Shown piece after piece: positions 15,814 through 24,335 of a stretch of 64,000 bases of DNA. The notes below the pieces were generated by a model that saw only the letters and a program-made list of their open reading frames with translations, did no database searches and had not been told where the DNA came from. Position 1 is the first letter of the stretch. Every line of letters begins with the position of its first letter. The position numbers were made by a program, and so were the translations under genes. Source of the stretch: Halieaceae bacterium (lineage in GTDB: Bacteria > Pseudomonadota > Gammaproteobacteria > Pseudomonadales > Halieaceae); NCBI GenBank assembly GCA_016744355.1, contig JADGEN010000007.1, positions 1 to 64,000 on the forward strand, in the 5' to 3' direction.

Positions 15814-17633
15814 ATTTTGTCCCACAAAGAGTCAAAAGGTGAGTGCAGTTTGCTGGATTTGTCTTCGGCGACTATTTGCTCGACCTGTTTAATGTAGCGA
15901 AAGTCGAACTGGGTAAAATTCTCAGTTGTTGAAATTTGACGTTGTAGTTGTATGAGAAATTCTTCGCCTTCACGTACCAGAATAACTTTTTGGCGCTCTC
16001 TAAAACCTGCGCGTGGAGTAATCAGTGTGTGTGGTTGGCCCACTAGCTTTATTTCGGGCAGTAGCAGTACGCGTCGTAGCGCCGCCTCTTCTCCGGTTAC
16101 TTTTTGAATCCGGGCGCCGAAGGGCATAGCGCTAGGGCTGAGAAGTTCTACGCCGATTAATGACTTGGCTTCCTTCAATTGGCTCACCCAGCGAATCACT
16201 GCAATTATCCATTCGCTGCGCCCTCCCTCACGAACACCCACGATATCGCCGGCCCTCACCTGGGCGGGTAACTTAGCGGACCACTCCAGACAATAACCAC
16301 CTGGGCTGGCATCTGTCATGTGCACGGGATGAATCGGGTAGCGCTGTTGTGCAGTTTCCTCTTCTGAACCTTGACTCATTAACGCCACTAGCGCAGGGTC
16401 GTCCAGCGCTTCACCCTGATGCTCATGTAATTCATCTGGCGTGCTCTCATCATGGGGATTGGCCTGCTCCCAATCATCTCGACGGTCGCGCTTTTCCATA
16501 AACCGGTTTGTGACCGTACGCTCTGTGACCGGGGGCACATAGTTTACGCCGTGAATAACCTGCTCAAATGTCCTTCTACCGGCAATGTGATAGTGGATAC
16601 TGGATAGCCCGATACTCAGTCCGAGCATTTCCCCGGACACCGTTCGTTTAAAGTTCCGGGTGCTCATGTAGCCCAGGGAGCTTTTCAGATGGTCCAACAT
16701 ATTCGATGGCAGGGTTGTGTCCTTGTCGAACACAATGGGTGTATTTCTGGGCTTTTTGTCCTCGGTAAGTTTCAAACTATCGAGGTGTGAAACCAGTGCT
16801 TCTGTGTTGATAAGACGACACTGAGCTTCGTTGCTAGCGGGGTACAAGGAGGCATATACCGCAGGCCGGTCGCTTGCCAGGTCGACCCGAAACAGTCCGT
16901 CGTTGCTGTTATATTTTTGAATTTTTACATAATTGCCCCACTCATACAGCCCGCGATAAACGGCTGCCAGATCGCTCTGCCTGAGCTGATTTGGCTTGCA
17001 GCAACCGAGCAGTAACGCCTGTAGGTAGGCTGTTTTTATTGTGCCATCACCGTTCAGTTTATCTTCAACAGGCAGTTCGGTAAGCTGCTGCTGCTCAGCC
17101 AAAGCGTAAAGCTGGTTAATTTCCAGCCACAAATAGGGTGGGATGGTTTGGTGAAGTTGGAACGTTTGCAGTATTTTTTTACCTGCAAGCCTCAGGGCAC
17201 GATAAACGGATTCGCAGACCAAGCGGGCTGGATTGACCTCGTAGATGTTGTCGCTTTGTCGCAGCGTATGTACCGCCACAATAATGTAGCCGGTAGTGGC
17301 TAGACTGTAGAGTGAGTCTGCCAGCTCAGACATTTGTCTGGGTTCCTCTGGCATGATGAGGGGCTGATTGAGGAAGCGACGTGACATCGTGGACAACGCT
17401 ACGTGCAAACTGGGCCGTAGAGCCTCCATAATATTGAAGCGCACGTCAGGGGCGATATCAACCCGGTTTAATTCAGCCAGGGCGTTGCGCAGGTTTTGTA
17501 TGACAAGCCTGGTGTTTGCGATGGGCAGGTTTTGCGCCCAGATTTGTGCACCGTCCGCCGTGGCACGGAAGATGGTACATTCGGCCAAGTCTTGCCGTGG
17601 GACTCTAAGTTTGATTGGCGTGTGGTCATTCAT
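15810..17633 (-). CDS. large cytoplasmic protein with C-terminal PilZ-like domain
   Basis: 607-residue protein without signal peptide or membrane helices. Most of the length (1-400) is helical-looking and I do not recognise it. Around 430-510 a stretch reads HPVHMTDASPGGYCLEWS, then LPAQVRAGDIVGVREG and WIIAVIRWVSQ, then LIGVELLSP. This fits the PilZ beta-barrel pattern with the D-x-S-x-x-G motif. The preceding RxxxR is incomplete (QRYPIHP), so binding of cyclic di-GMP is uncertain. A similar large gene near parC/serB is known in Pseudomonas as a conserved hypothetical. The ATG at 17633 leads into a divergent region shared with efp. Confidence 0.65.
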   Translation of the reverse strand: MNDHTPIKLRVPRQDLAECTIFRATADGAQIWAQNLPIANTRLVIQNLRNALAELNRVDIAPDVRFNIMEALRPSLHVALSTMSRRFLNQPLIMPEEPRQMSELADSLYSLATTGYIIVAVHTLRQSDNIYEVNPARLVCESVYRALRLAGKKILQTFQLHQTIPPYLWLEINQLYALAEQQQLTELPVEDKLNGDGTIKTAYLQALLLGCCKPNQLRQSDLAAVYRGLYEWGNYVKIQKYNSNDGLFRVDLASDRPAVYASLYPASNEAQCRLINTEALVSHLDSLKLTEDKKPRNTPIVFDKDTTLPSNMLDHLKSSLGYMSTRNFKRTVSGEMLGLSIGLSSIHYHIAGRRTFEQVIHGVNYVPPVTERTVTNRFMEKRDRRDDWEQANPHDESTPDELHEHQGEALDDPALVALMSQGSEEETAQQRYPIHPVHMTDASPGGYCLEWSAKLPAQVRAGDIVGVREGGRSEWIIAVIRWVSQLKEAKSLIGVELLSPSAMPFGARIQKVTGEEAALRRVLLLPEIKLVGQPHTLITPRAGFRERQKVILVREGEEFLIQLQRQISTTENFTQFDFRYIKQVEQIVAEDKSSKLHSPFDSLWDKI

Positions 17634-17666
17634 ATAGCTAATGCTGCCTATTGCTCTTATTGGTCG

Positions 17667-17703
17667 CAGATAGGGTCAAGGATATCGTACTTGACCCTAT
17701 CTG
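17667..17703. promoter_or_regulatory. perfect 14-bp inverted repeat in the efp upstream region
   Basis: CAGATAGGGTCAAG (17667-17680) and its exact complement CTTGACCCTATCTG (17690-17703) flank a 9-base loop. It lies 33 bases before the minus-strand PilZ-like gene and 91 bases before efp. No T-run follows on either strand, so it is more likely an operator or a leader hairpin than a terminator. The right arm contains TTGACC, a possible -35 box for efp, but no well-spaced -10 follows. Confidence 0.6.
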
Positions 17704-17739
17704 TCTCGATTCGGGGTTCCTTCTATAGTCTGCCATTAG

Positions 17740-17755
17740 TACCTCGGCTGAGGTA
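17740..17755. promoter_or_regulatory. second short palindrome before efp
   Basis: TACCTC and GAGGTA face each other around GGCT, 39 bases before the efp ATG. It could be an operator or a small hairpin in the efp leader. The six-base arms make chance occurrence possible. Confidence 0.35.
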
Positions 17756-17794
17756 TCATGCATTTTATATTTTGATTAACTACTAGAGAATTCC

Positions 17795-18367
17795 ATGGCG
17801 ACATATTCAACCAATGATCTTCGATCTGGCTTAAAGGTTATGCTTGATGGTGACCCCTGTAGCATTTTGGCAAACGAATTGGTCAAGCCGGGTAAAGGTC
17901 AGGCGTTTGCCCGGGTAAAGCTGCGCAACCTCAGGTCGGGGCGGGTCTGGGAGCGCACTTTCAAGTCGGGAGAATCTCTGGAGGCAGCTGACGTAATGGA
18001 GCAGGATCTGGAATATTCCTATACCGACGGGGAGTTCTGGTACTTTATGGACCCCGATAGCTATGAGCAGTATCCTGCCGATGCCAAGGCCGTGGGCGAT
18101 ACCCATCTATGGCTTAAGGAACAAGACCGCTGTGAGGTCACTTTGTATAACGGTGCACCTTTGTCCATCGCACCCCCTAATTTTGTCGAATTGGAAATTG
18201 TCGAGACCGACCCTGGCCTTAAGGGCGATACCGCAAATGGAGGTAGTAAGCCAGCTACGCTCGCTACTGGCGCTGTTGTCAGGGTTCCATTGTTTCTTAG
18301 CCAGGGAGAAATCATTCGCATTGACACCCGCACTGGCGATTATGTGAGTCGCGCCTCCAAGTCCTGA
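17795..18367 (+). CDS. efp: translation elongation factor P
   Basis: 190-residue EF-P, which binds stalled ribosomes between the P and E sites and helps form bonds in polyproline stretches. The three beta-barrel domains are intact. The modified lysine is K34 in the loop VKPGKGQAF, with GKG around it as in EpmA-modified proteins. The modifying enzyme gene epmA follows after 5 bases, so factor and modifier are made together. epmB, which supplies beta-lysine, is not in the window. The C-terminal signature GDYVSRA is present. Confidence 0.97.
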   Translation: MATYSTNDLRSGLKVMLDGDPCSILANELVKPGKGQAFARVKLRNLRSGRVWERTFKSGESLEAADVMEQDLEYSYTDGEFWYFMDPDSYEQYPADAKAVGDTHLWLKEQDRCEVTLYNGAPLSIAPPNFVELEIVETDPGLKGDTANGGSKPATLATGAVVRVPLFLSQGEIIRIDTRTGDYVSRASKS

Positions 18368-18372
18368 TTGCC

Positions 18373-19326
18373 ATGAGCTGGCAGCCCGGTGCTTCAGGGC
18401 AGATAATTGCGGAGCGCGCCGCACTGCTGGGGAAAATTCGTCAGTTTTTCCTCGTTCGCAGTGTACTGGAAGTGGATACACCTTTGCTGTGCAGCTCAGG
18501 TGTCACCGATCCCTCCATAGAACCACTGACGGTTGAGCAGGGTGCCTCTTTAAGCGCTGCTCGATATCTGCAATCCTCACCAGAATACGCGATGAAACGG
18601 CTGCTAGCCGCGGGATCGGGTTCAATTTATCAAATAGCCAAAGCGTTTCGCGATGGTGAGGTTGGCCCCCGTCACAACCCTGAATTTACTCTTCTGGAAT
18701 GGTACAGGCTTGGATATGATCACCACCAACTGATGGCAGAGGTGGCAGAACTTATCTGCTCCTGTCTCGGTGAGCGACAGGTGCAGAAGTTCAGTTATCG
18801 TGAGTTATTTGTGCACTTCCTCAAGTTGGACCCGTTTGCTGCCGGCATAGATCAATTGCGTGAAACAGCTAGAGCGCATGTCGATTTGAGCTTTGACTCC
18901 GATGATCGGGACTTGTGGTTGGATTTACTGATGAGCCACGTAGTAGAGCCTCGCTTGGCGGCTTATAGCCTATGCTTTGTATACGACTATCCCGCCTCGC
19001 AGGCGGCCTTGTCACGGGTGGTAGTGCGCAATGGTGTTGACGTTGGCCAACGCTTTGAACTGTATGTGGATGGTATAGAGATAGGCAACGGTTATTGCGA
19101 GCTTACGGATGTGCAGGAGCAGGCCAGGCGTTTTTCTGCTGATAATGAAAAGCGAGAACAGTTGGGACTTACCGAAAAGCCTGTTGATACCAGGTTGCTG
19201 GCTGCGATGCAGTGCGGGCTGCCCCAGTGTAGTGGCGTTGCTATAGGTGTGGATAGACTACTGATGTGTCTTAGCGGCAGCACCGACATCAGGGGCGTAC
19301 TTGCCTTCGATTGGGAGCGATGCTAG
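18373..19326 (+). CDS. epmA: elongation factor P--(R)-beta-lysine ligase
   Basis: 317-residue class II lysyl-tRNA-synthetase-like enzyme (PoxA/GenX/YjeA) that attaches beta-lysine to EF-P instead of tRNA. The anticodon-binding domain is missing, as in the family. Motif 2 region: AFRDGEVGPRHNPEFTLLEW. Motif 3: GVAIGVDRLLMCL. The substrate loop IEIGNGYCEL is also present. The length is close to the E. coli enzyme (325). It follows efp in an operon, and its stop overlaps the convergent thioesterase by four bases. Confidence 0.96.
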   Translation: MSWQPGASGQIIAERAALLGKIRQFFLVRSVLEVDTPLLCSSGVTDPSIEPLTVEQGASLSAARYLQSSPEYAMKRLLAAGSGSIYQIAKAFRDGEVGPRHNPEFTLLEWYRLGYDHHQLMAEVAELICSCLGERQVQKFSYRELFVHFLKLDPFAAGIDQLRETARAHVDLSFDSDDRDLWLDLLMSHVVEPRLAAYSLCFVYDYPASQAALSRVVVRNGVDVGQRFELYVDGIEIGNGYCELTDVQEQARRFSADNEKREQLGLTEKPVDTRLLAAMQCGLPQCSGVAIGVDRLLMCLSGSTDIRGVLAFDWERC

Positions 19327-19787
19327 GGCTTCGTCGCTTCGCTGTTCAACACAACCGGGCCATAGCCACGTACAAACTCTTGAGGCATTCGGCGTGGCCG
19401 CCCAGTGCTCAGCTCTATGCAAACAAACTTCACGCTTCCGCGCAGCAGGGTTACGCCATCTTCAACCCTTACGATTTGGAAGTGGCGCTTCATGGATAGT
19501 TTTTTGTCCCAATCGATAATCCAGGTTGCAAGCAAGATTTCCTGCCCTTGATGTGAGGCGCATAAGTAAATGTATTCAGCATGGGTTATAGCCATGGCCC
19601 GGTCGAGCGCGCGATAGGCATCCAGATCCAAACCCAGAGAGACGGAATGTGCCCATGCCACTTGTTCACACCACTTGACGTACACGGTGTTATTGGTGTG
19701 GTTCAGGCCATCTATATCTTCGGGGTTCACCTTTGTCTGGATTGTAAAAGCCCCAGGGTGATCCAAGATAGATGCATCGATTGACAT
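19323..19787 (-). CDS. hotdog-fold acyl-CoA thioesterase (YbgC/FadM-like)
   Basis: 154-residue single hotdog domain. The N-terminal active-site region DIDGLNHTNNTVYVKWCEQ matches the 4-hydroxybenzoyl-CoA thioesterase type, with the usual Asp-x-x-Gly-(x)-His-x-Asn-Asn pattern carrying a one-residue variation. It should hydrolyse acyl-CoA or a similar thioester; the chain is unknown. The start codon overlaps the stop of the upstream nhaC gene (TAATG on the minus strand), so translation is probably coupled. A thioesterase joined to a sodium/proton antiporter has no obvious metabolic link. Confidence 0.88.
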   Translation of the reverse strand: MSIDASILDHPGAFTIQTKVNPEDIDGLNHTNNTVYVKWCEQVAWAHSVSLGLDLDAYRALDRAMAITHAEYIYLCASHQGQEILLATWIIDWDKKLSMKRHFQIVRVEDGVTLLRGSVKFVCIELSTGRPRRMPQEFVRGYGPVVLNSEATKP

Positions 19788-21259
19788 TAGCCCGCTACTG
19801 CCGTTTCGGGCTCAATTTCCAGTGGCTTTTGGGCGATATTGTAGAACCCATAAATGACCGCGATAATGGGACACAGGATGTTGAAAAAAGCGAAGGGGGC
19901 ATAGCTGAATGTTGCCACGCCGAGGGTGGCTGACATATACGCGCCGCAAGTATTCCAGGGAATTAATGCCGAAGTTATGGTGGCGGAGTCTTCCAGGGTG
20001 CGAGAAAGATTCAAGCGTGACAGGCCGCGCCGCGCGTATTCATCCTTGTACATCCGCCCGGGTAGGGCCACCGCAATAAATTGATCTGCCGCTAGTATAT
20101 TGGTGCTGATACAGGTTGCCACGGTTGTGAGTATTAACGACCCGGTGCTGGTAACGCCCTTGAGTGCTAGTTTGAGAAGGTAGGTGAGTATTCCCGTCTT
20201 TTCCAATACGCCGCCAAACCCCAGTGCCACCATAATTAACCACACCGTGTTCAGCATACTACTCATACCGCCCTTGCTCAGCAGCGCATCGAGAAATTCG
20301 TTGCCGCTGTTGGAGGTGTAACCGTCAAACAGGCTGATCCAGACGCCCTGCAGCATGATAAATGGCTTGCCCAGCCCGCTGGTATTTCCGGCGAGTTTTG
20401 CTACTGTGTCGGGTTGAAATATCACAGCAAGGATAGCGCCAGTTAAAGCGCTGACAACAATGGCAGGGTATGCGGGAAATTTTTTGTAGACCAACCCGAG
20501 CATTAATAGCAGCGGAAGAAGCAGGTGAATACCAATATTGAATTCGGATTGTAGGCTGACTTTCAGGGCTTCAATTTCCGTTGGAGTGGCGCCCCCTGAA
20601 CCCCCTATAACCAGGAAAATAATGAGCGCTATGGTAAAACTTGGAACCGTAGTCCAAAGCATGTGGCGAATGTGGTCAAATAAATCGACGTCGGCGGAAG
20701 CCGATGCCAGGTTGGTGGTGTCTGACATGGGTGAGAGCTTATCGCCAAAATAAGCGCCCGAAATTATAGCTCCTGCGGTGATGGCTGGTGATAAATCGAA
20801 ACTTCCCGCGATGCCCATCAAGCCGATGCCGAGTGTTCCCGCCACTGTCCAGGAGCTGCCTATGCTGATGGCGACAATGGCGCAAATCATGGCACTGGCG
20901 GCGTAAAAGACACTGGGGTTGAGAATCTGTACCCCGTAGTAAATCATTGCCGGCACAGTTCCAGAGAGAATCCATGTGCCAATTAACATACCCACCGAGA
21001 GCAAAATCAGGGTTGGACCAAGACCAATGGCAATGCCGCTGATTATGCCTTCCTGTGCTTTTTTCCAGGGAACTCCTACTTTCCGACCAACCAGGGCGGC
21101 AACGCAGGTGGCCATGACCAGCGCGATTTGGTTTGCGCCATAGGACGAATCGGAACCAAACAGATATACCGAGCAAGCCAATAAGGAAATGAGAAACACG
21201 ATCGGTGTCAGGGCCAGAGCGAGCGTTAACTCCTGCTTTTTGCTAGTAGTGGGGCTCAA
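19787..21259 (-). CDS. nhaC: Na+/H+ antiporter, NhaC family
   Basis: 490-residue inner-membrane antiporter with about 11-12 hydrophobic helices. Family patterns include ISGAYFGDKLSPMSDTTNLA, SIGSSWTVAGTLGIGLMG and LIPWNTCGAYMSATLGV. It would expel sodium in exchange for protons, fitting a marine or brackish life. NhaC relatives such as MleN exchange malate/lactate as well, so the substrate pair is not certain. The start appears to be TTG 21259. It diverges from the sugar dehydrogenase gene across about 220 bases that hold no further gene; that gap shows only AT-rich promoter-like sequence (TTATAATTATAG near 21280) and a 6-bp inverted repeat. Confidence 0.92.
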   Translation of the reverse strand: MSPTTSKKQELTLALALTPIVFLISLLACSVYLFGSDSSYGANQIALVMATCVAALVGRKVGVPWKKAQEGIISGIAIGLGPTLILLSVGMLIGTWILSGTVPAMIYYGVQILNPSVFYAASAMICAIVAISIGSSWTVAGTLGIGLMGIAGSFDLSPAITAGAIISGAYFGDKLSPMSDTTNLASASADVDLFDHIRHMLWTTVPSFTIALIIFLVIGGSGGATPTEIEALKVSLQSEFNIGIHLLLPLLLMLGLVYKKFPAYPAIVVSALTGAILAVIFQPDTVAKLAGNTSGLGKPFIMLQGVWISLFDGYTSNSGNEFLDALLSKGGMSSMLNTVWLIMVALGFGGVLEKTGILTYLLKLALKGVTSTGSLILTTVATCISTNILAADQFIAVALPGRMYKDEYARRGLSRLNLSRTLEDSATITSALIPWNTCGAYMSATLGVATFSYAPFAFFNILCPIIAVIYGFYNIAQKPLEIEPETAVAG

Positions 21260-21481
21260 GGCGCAGTTACTCTCACAGTTTTATAATTATAGTGTAAACC
21301 CACATCGGGATATGAGCTGGTGGCTATTGTCACCAGAATCTAGAATGCCTTAAAAGTCACTGCCGGTACAGCACGGGGGTGCCAGAAATTGTGCCTGAGT
21401 ATATAGGCGCTACCGTTTGCATGGCGTAATATATCGACTACTTTTTTGGCTTTAGTCTTAAAGAATACGGGTTATCAAAAA

Positions 21482-22639
21482 ATGCGGTTGGGTAAAAATT
21501 TACGGGGGTGGTTCATTCCCGTGGCCTGCTTCTTTCTCTCGGCATGCTTAAATCAGGCTTCGAATACGGCAACAGTAGCAGTACGCGAAACCGGCGGGGA
21601 AAGCGGGAGTGTGGCGTCCGTCATCTGGGTAAATACACTGGTAAACGGGCTGCACCAACCCTGGGGCATGGATTTTTTACCCGACGGAAACATTCTGGTT
21701 ACCGAGAAAACCGGGGCATTGAAGCGCATCACTGCACAGCACTACACAGTGCAGGACATAGAGGGGCTGCCGGGTATAGCAGATGAGGGGCAGGGCGGCT
21801 TGATGGACATTCTGGTGCACCCGAATTTCACCGATAATGGCCTGCTCTACCTGAGCTATACGGTCGAGGAAGACCAGCTCTACACTACTCAGGTTATGAG
21901 GGCCAAGCTGGCGAATAACCGCTTGGTAGACAAGCAGGTTTTGTTTACCGCACAGCCCTTTTTTAAAGAGCGCCGACATTTTGGCTCCAGGTTACTTCTG
22001 GATGAGGGTTATTTGTATATTACGGTGGGTGACAGGGGTAACCGAGATCTGGCTCAAAACCTGCACACTCATAATGGGAAAGTAATCCGCCTGAGGGAAA
22101 ACGGGAAAGTACCGGCAGATAACCCTTTTGCAGATAAGAAGGGTGCCCAAGCTGAAATTTGGACCTACGGCCATCGCAATCCTCAGGGTATTGCCCGCAA
22201 TCCACTCACTGGCGCTATCTGGGTGTCGGAGCATGGGCCTCAGGGAGGAGATGAAATCAATGAGCTTCACCGCGGTGCCAATTATGGCTGGCCGCTGGTC
22301 ACATACGGAGAGGAGTACGGCGGAGGGAAAATTGGTATGGGAACGACTCTCGCTGGCACTGTACAGCCGTTGACCTATTATGTGCCCTCCATTGGTACCG
22401 GTGGCATGGATTTCTATATAGGTGATAAGTACCCATCCTGGCAGAATTCACTTCTGGTCTCAGCCCTGCGTAGTTCCCAGATTAATCGAGTGATGTTGGC
22501 GGGCGATGGCATTGATCAGCAAACGAGATTGCGGATGAACATGCGGGTGAGAGATTTACAGGTGGGGCCTGATGGTTTCATCTACGCATTAGCAGATGAC
22601 TCGCGTTTAGTGCGTCTTGAAACCAGAACGCAGGGTTAG
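21482..22639 (+). CDS. PQQ-dependent aldose sugar dehydrogenase-like lipoprotein
   Basis: 385-residue six-bladed beta-propeller of the soluble glucose dehydrogenase / YliI (Asd) family, which oxidises aldose sugars with pyrroloquinoline quinone. Propeller motifs visible: LHQPWGMDFLPDGNILVTEK, then GHRNPQGIARNP, EHGPQGGDEINEL and NYGWPLVTYGEEY. The N-terminus is a lipoprotein signal (FIPVACFFLSAC, lipobox LSAC), so it is anchored to a membrane in the periplasm. The ATG at 21482 places the signal correctly; a TTG 12 codons earlier is possible. No PQQ synthesis gene is in the window. The gene ends 4 bases before the FAN1-like gene. Confidence 0.9.
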   Translation: MRLGKNLRGWFIPVACFFLSACLNQASNTATVAVRETGGESGSVASVIWVNTLVNGLHQPWGMDFLPDGNILVTEKTGALKRITAQHYTVQDIEGLPGIADEGQGGLMDILVHPNFTDNGLLYLSYTVEEDQLYTTQVMRAKLANNRLVDKQVLFTAQPFFKERRHFGSRLLLDEGYLYITVGDRGNRDLAQNLHTHNGKVIRLRENGKVPADNPFADKKGAQAEIWTYGHRNPQGIARNPLTGAIWVSEHGPQGGDEINELHRGANYGWPLVTYGEEYGGGKIGMGTTLAGTVQPLTYYVPSIGTGGMDFYIGDKYPSWQNSLLVSALRSSQINRVMLAGDGIDQQTRLRMNMRVRDLQVGPDGFIYALADDSRLVRLETRTQG

Positions 22640-22643
22640 GCGG

Positions 22644-24335
22644 GTGGAGCGGGCTAGCTCGGTTGAGACGCCCCCGCAGTTGCACGAGCACTACTACCTG
22701 CACAATTTCTTATCACTGTGCGCCAGCGTTGAGAGGCAATATGAGGATTTCCTCGATGAGCAAGAGCGCGACTTTCTCGAGCGCTTTTATGCAGTAGATC
22801 ATGCCGCTCAATGCCTTTATGTCCGTTTGATATCTCGTGTAGGTCCGTGGTTTCGTCTGCGCAAATTAAACTACCCGGAGATTGGTGAGCTGGTCAAGCC
22901 CATGGAGGTGCTTGTAGATGCGGGGCTTGTGATCGAATCCAGTGGTTTGTGCGTGGAGGCATTGGGCCGCCTGTTTACGCGGCAAGAGTTACGCCAGGCA
23001 TACGGTGCATTACTGGAGACTCCCCTGCCGACAAACAAGGCCGGTTTGATTGACTCGATCGAACAGCTATCTATGGATGAGGCGCAGCATCTGCAGCATG
23101 TGACCGAAGTAATAGGCGATGAGTTGAGGGCTCCTGTTTGTGTGGAGCAGGTTGAGTTACTACAGTTGCTTTTCTTTGGTAATCGACACCAGAGTTTGAC
23201 GGACTTTGTGCTCAGTGACCTGGGTCTGGCGCGTCATTACCCCTATCCATTAAACCCGGAAAACAGGCTGTTTCCCTGTAGAGAGGCATTGCAGGAATAT
23301 CTAAGCTGCTGCGAACTGCAGGATGCTTTCTGGCAGTTTTTCGAGCTAGACGATGAGGAGGGCATAGTGGGTGTTGCGACGCTGATGCTTGAAGTCGAAA
23401 TCTGTTTCGCAGTAAGCCAGTATCGCTGGCAGCGTGCATGGAATGCTGTAGCAAGAGAGTTGGAGCGTCGCGGCGAACAGGAGCTGGCCCTGGCGCTGTA
23501 TAAACGCAGCGAAAGACATCCGGCGAGAGAGCGGCGCGCGCGCATATTGGAGGGTCTTGAAAATTGGACCGGCGTTGTTTCTCTGTGCGAGGATATTCTG
23601 GCCGCCCCCTGGTGTGAAGCCGAGCATGAAGCAGCTATGAAAATAGTGGCCAGGGCCAGACGAAAACTTGGTGGGGGGCCAGTGCGTAGAGTGCCTGACA
23701 CCTTTGTGGAATTCACTATAACGCTGCCCCGTTCGGGTGAGGGTGTAGAGCGCGATGCGCAATTGCATTTTCAGGGGCAGTGGCACACAGCGCACTATGT
23801 GGAAAATAGCCTGATGAATACGCTGTTTGGATTGGCGTTCTGGGAGCAGATATTCGCCGATGTCCCCGGTGCTTTCCACAACGCCTATCAGGGTGTTCCG
23901 CAGGATATGTATGAGCCTGAATTTGTCACCCGTAGGGCAGAAGCAATAACACATAGATTGGATGAGCTGCGCAGTGGTAGTTTGCACGATGCTTTATTGG
24001 CAGCCTATAAACGTTATGCAGGCTACCAGTGCCACTGGACTGATTGGCGCGTGGTCGATGAAAAACTGCTCTCTACAGCGCTGAAAATTATTCCCGCAGA
24101 GGATTTGTTTGCGATCTGGGAGCGACTGCTGTTTGATCCTGCGGAAAACCGCAGTGGGTTTCCAGACCTTATTGCCTTTGGCGAGCGGCCGGGCAATTAC
24201 AGCATGATTGAGGTAAAGGGGCCGGGTGACGCGCTGCAGAATAACCAGAAGCGCTGGCTGCGGTATTTCTCGGAGCATGATATTCCCGCCACCGTCGTCT
24301 GGGTGGAGTGGAGTGAGGAATCAGACGGTGGCTGA
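22644..24335 (+). CDS. FAN1-like structure-specific nuclease (VRR-NUC domain)
   Basis: 563-residue nuclease resembling the bacterial homologue of human FAN1, which cuts 5' flaps and helps unhook DNA interstrand cross-links. The C-terminal VRR-NUC domain holds the PD-(D/E)xK triad: GFPDLIAF (D508), then MIEVKGPGD (E523, K525), then NNQKRW. The middle has the helical TPR-like part (ALYKRSERHPARERRARILEGLENW), and the N-terminus should be the SAP-type DNA-binding region. GTG 22644 with AGGG eight bases before it is preferred; a TTG at 22617 overlapping the previous gene is possible. The 3' end overlaps the helicase gene by 8 bases, so the two are coupled. Confidence 0.9.
   Translation: MERASSVETPPQLHEHYYLHNFLSLCASVERQYEDFLDEQERDFLERFYAVDHAAQCLYVRLISRVGPWFRLRKLNYPEIGELVKPMEVLVDAGLVIESSGLCVEALGRLFTRQELRQAYGALLETPLPTNKAGLIDSIEQLSMDEAQHLQHVTEVIGDELRAPVCVEQVELLQLLFFGNRHQSLTDFVLSDLGLARHYPYPLNPENRLFPCREALQEYLSCCELQDAFWQFFELDDEEGIVGVATLMLEVEICFAVSQYRWQRAWNAVARELERRGEQELALALYKRSERHPARERRARILEGLENWTGVVSLCEDILAAPWCEAEHEAAMKIVARARRKLGGGPVRRVPDTFVEFTITLPRSGEGVERDAQLHFQGQWHTAHYVENSLMNTLFGLAFWEQIFADVPGAFHNAYQGVPQDMYEPEFVTRRAEAITHRLDELRSGSLHDALLAAYKRYAGYQCHWTDWRVVDEKLLSTALKIIPAEDLFAIWERLLFDPAENRSGFPDLIAFGERPGNYSMIEVKGPGDALQNNQKRWLRYFSEHDIPATVVWVEWSEESDGG

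Noticed and set aside
23346-23987. 213-codon frame on the minus strand
   Set aside because: It is antisense to the FAN1-like gene, which has clear family motifs along the same stretch.
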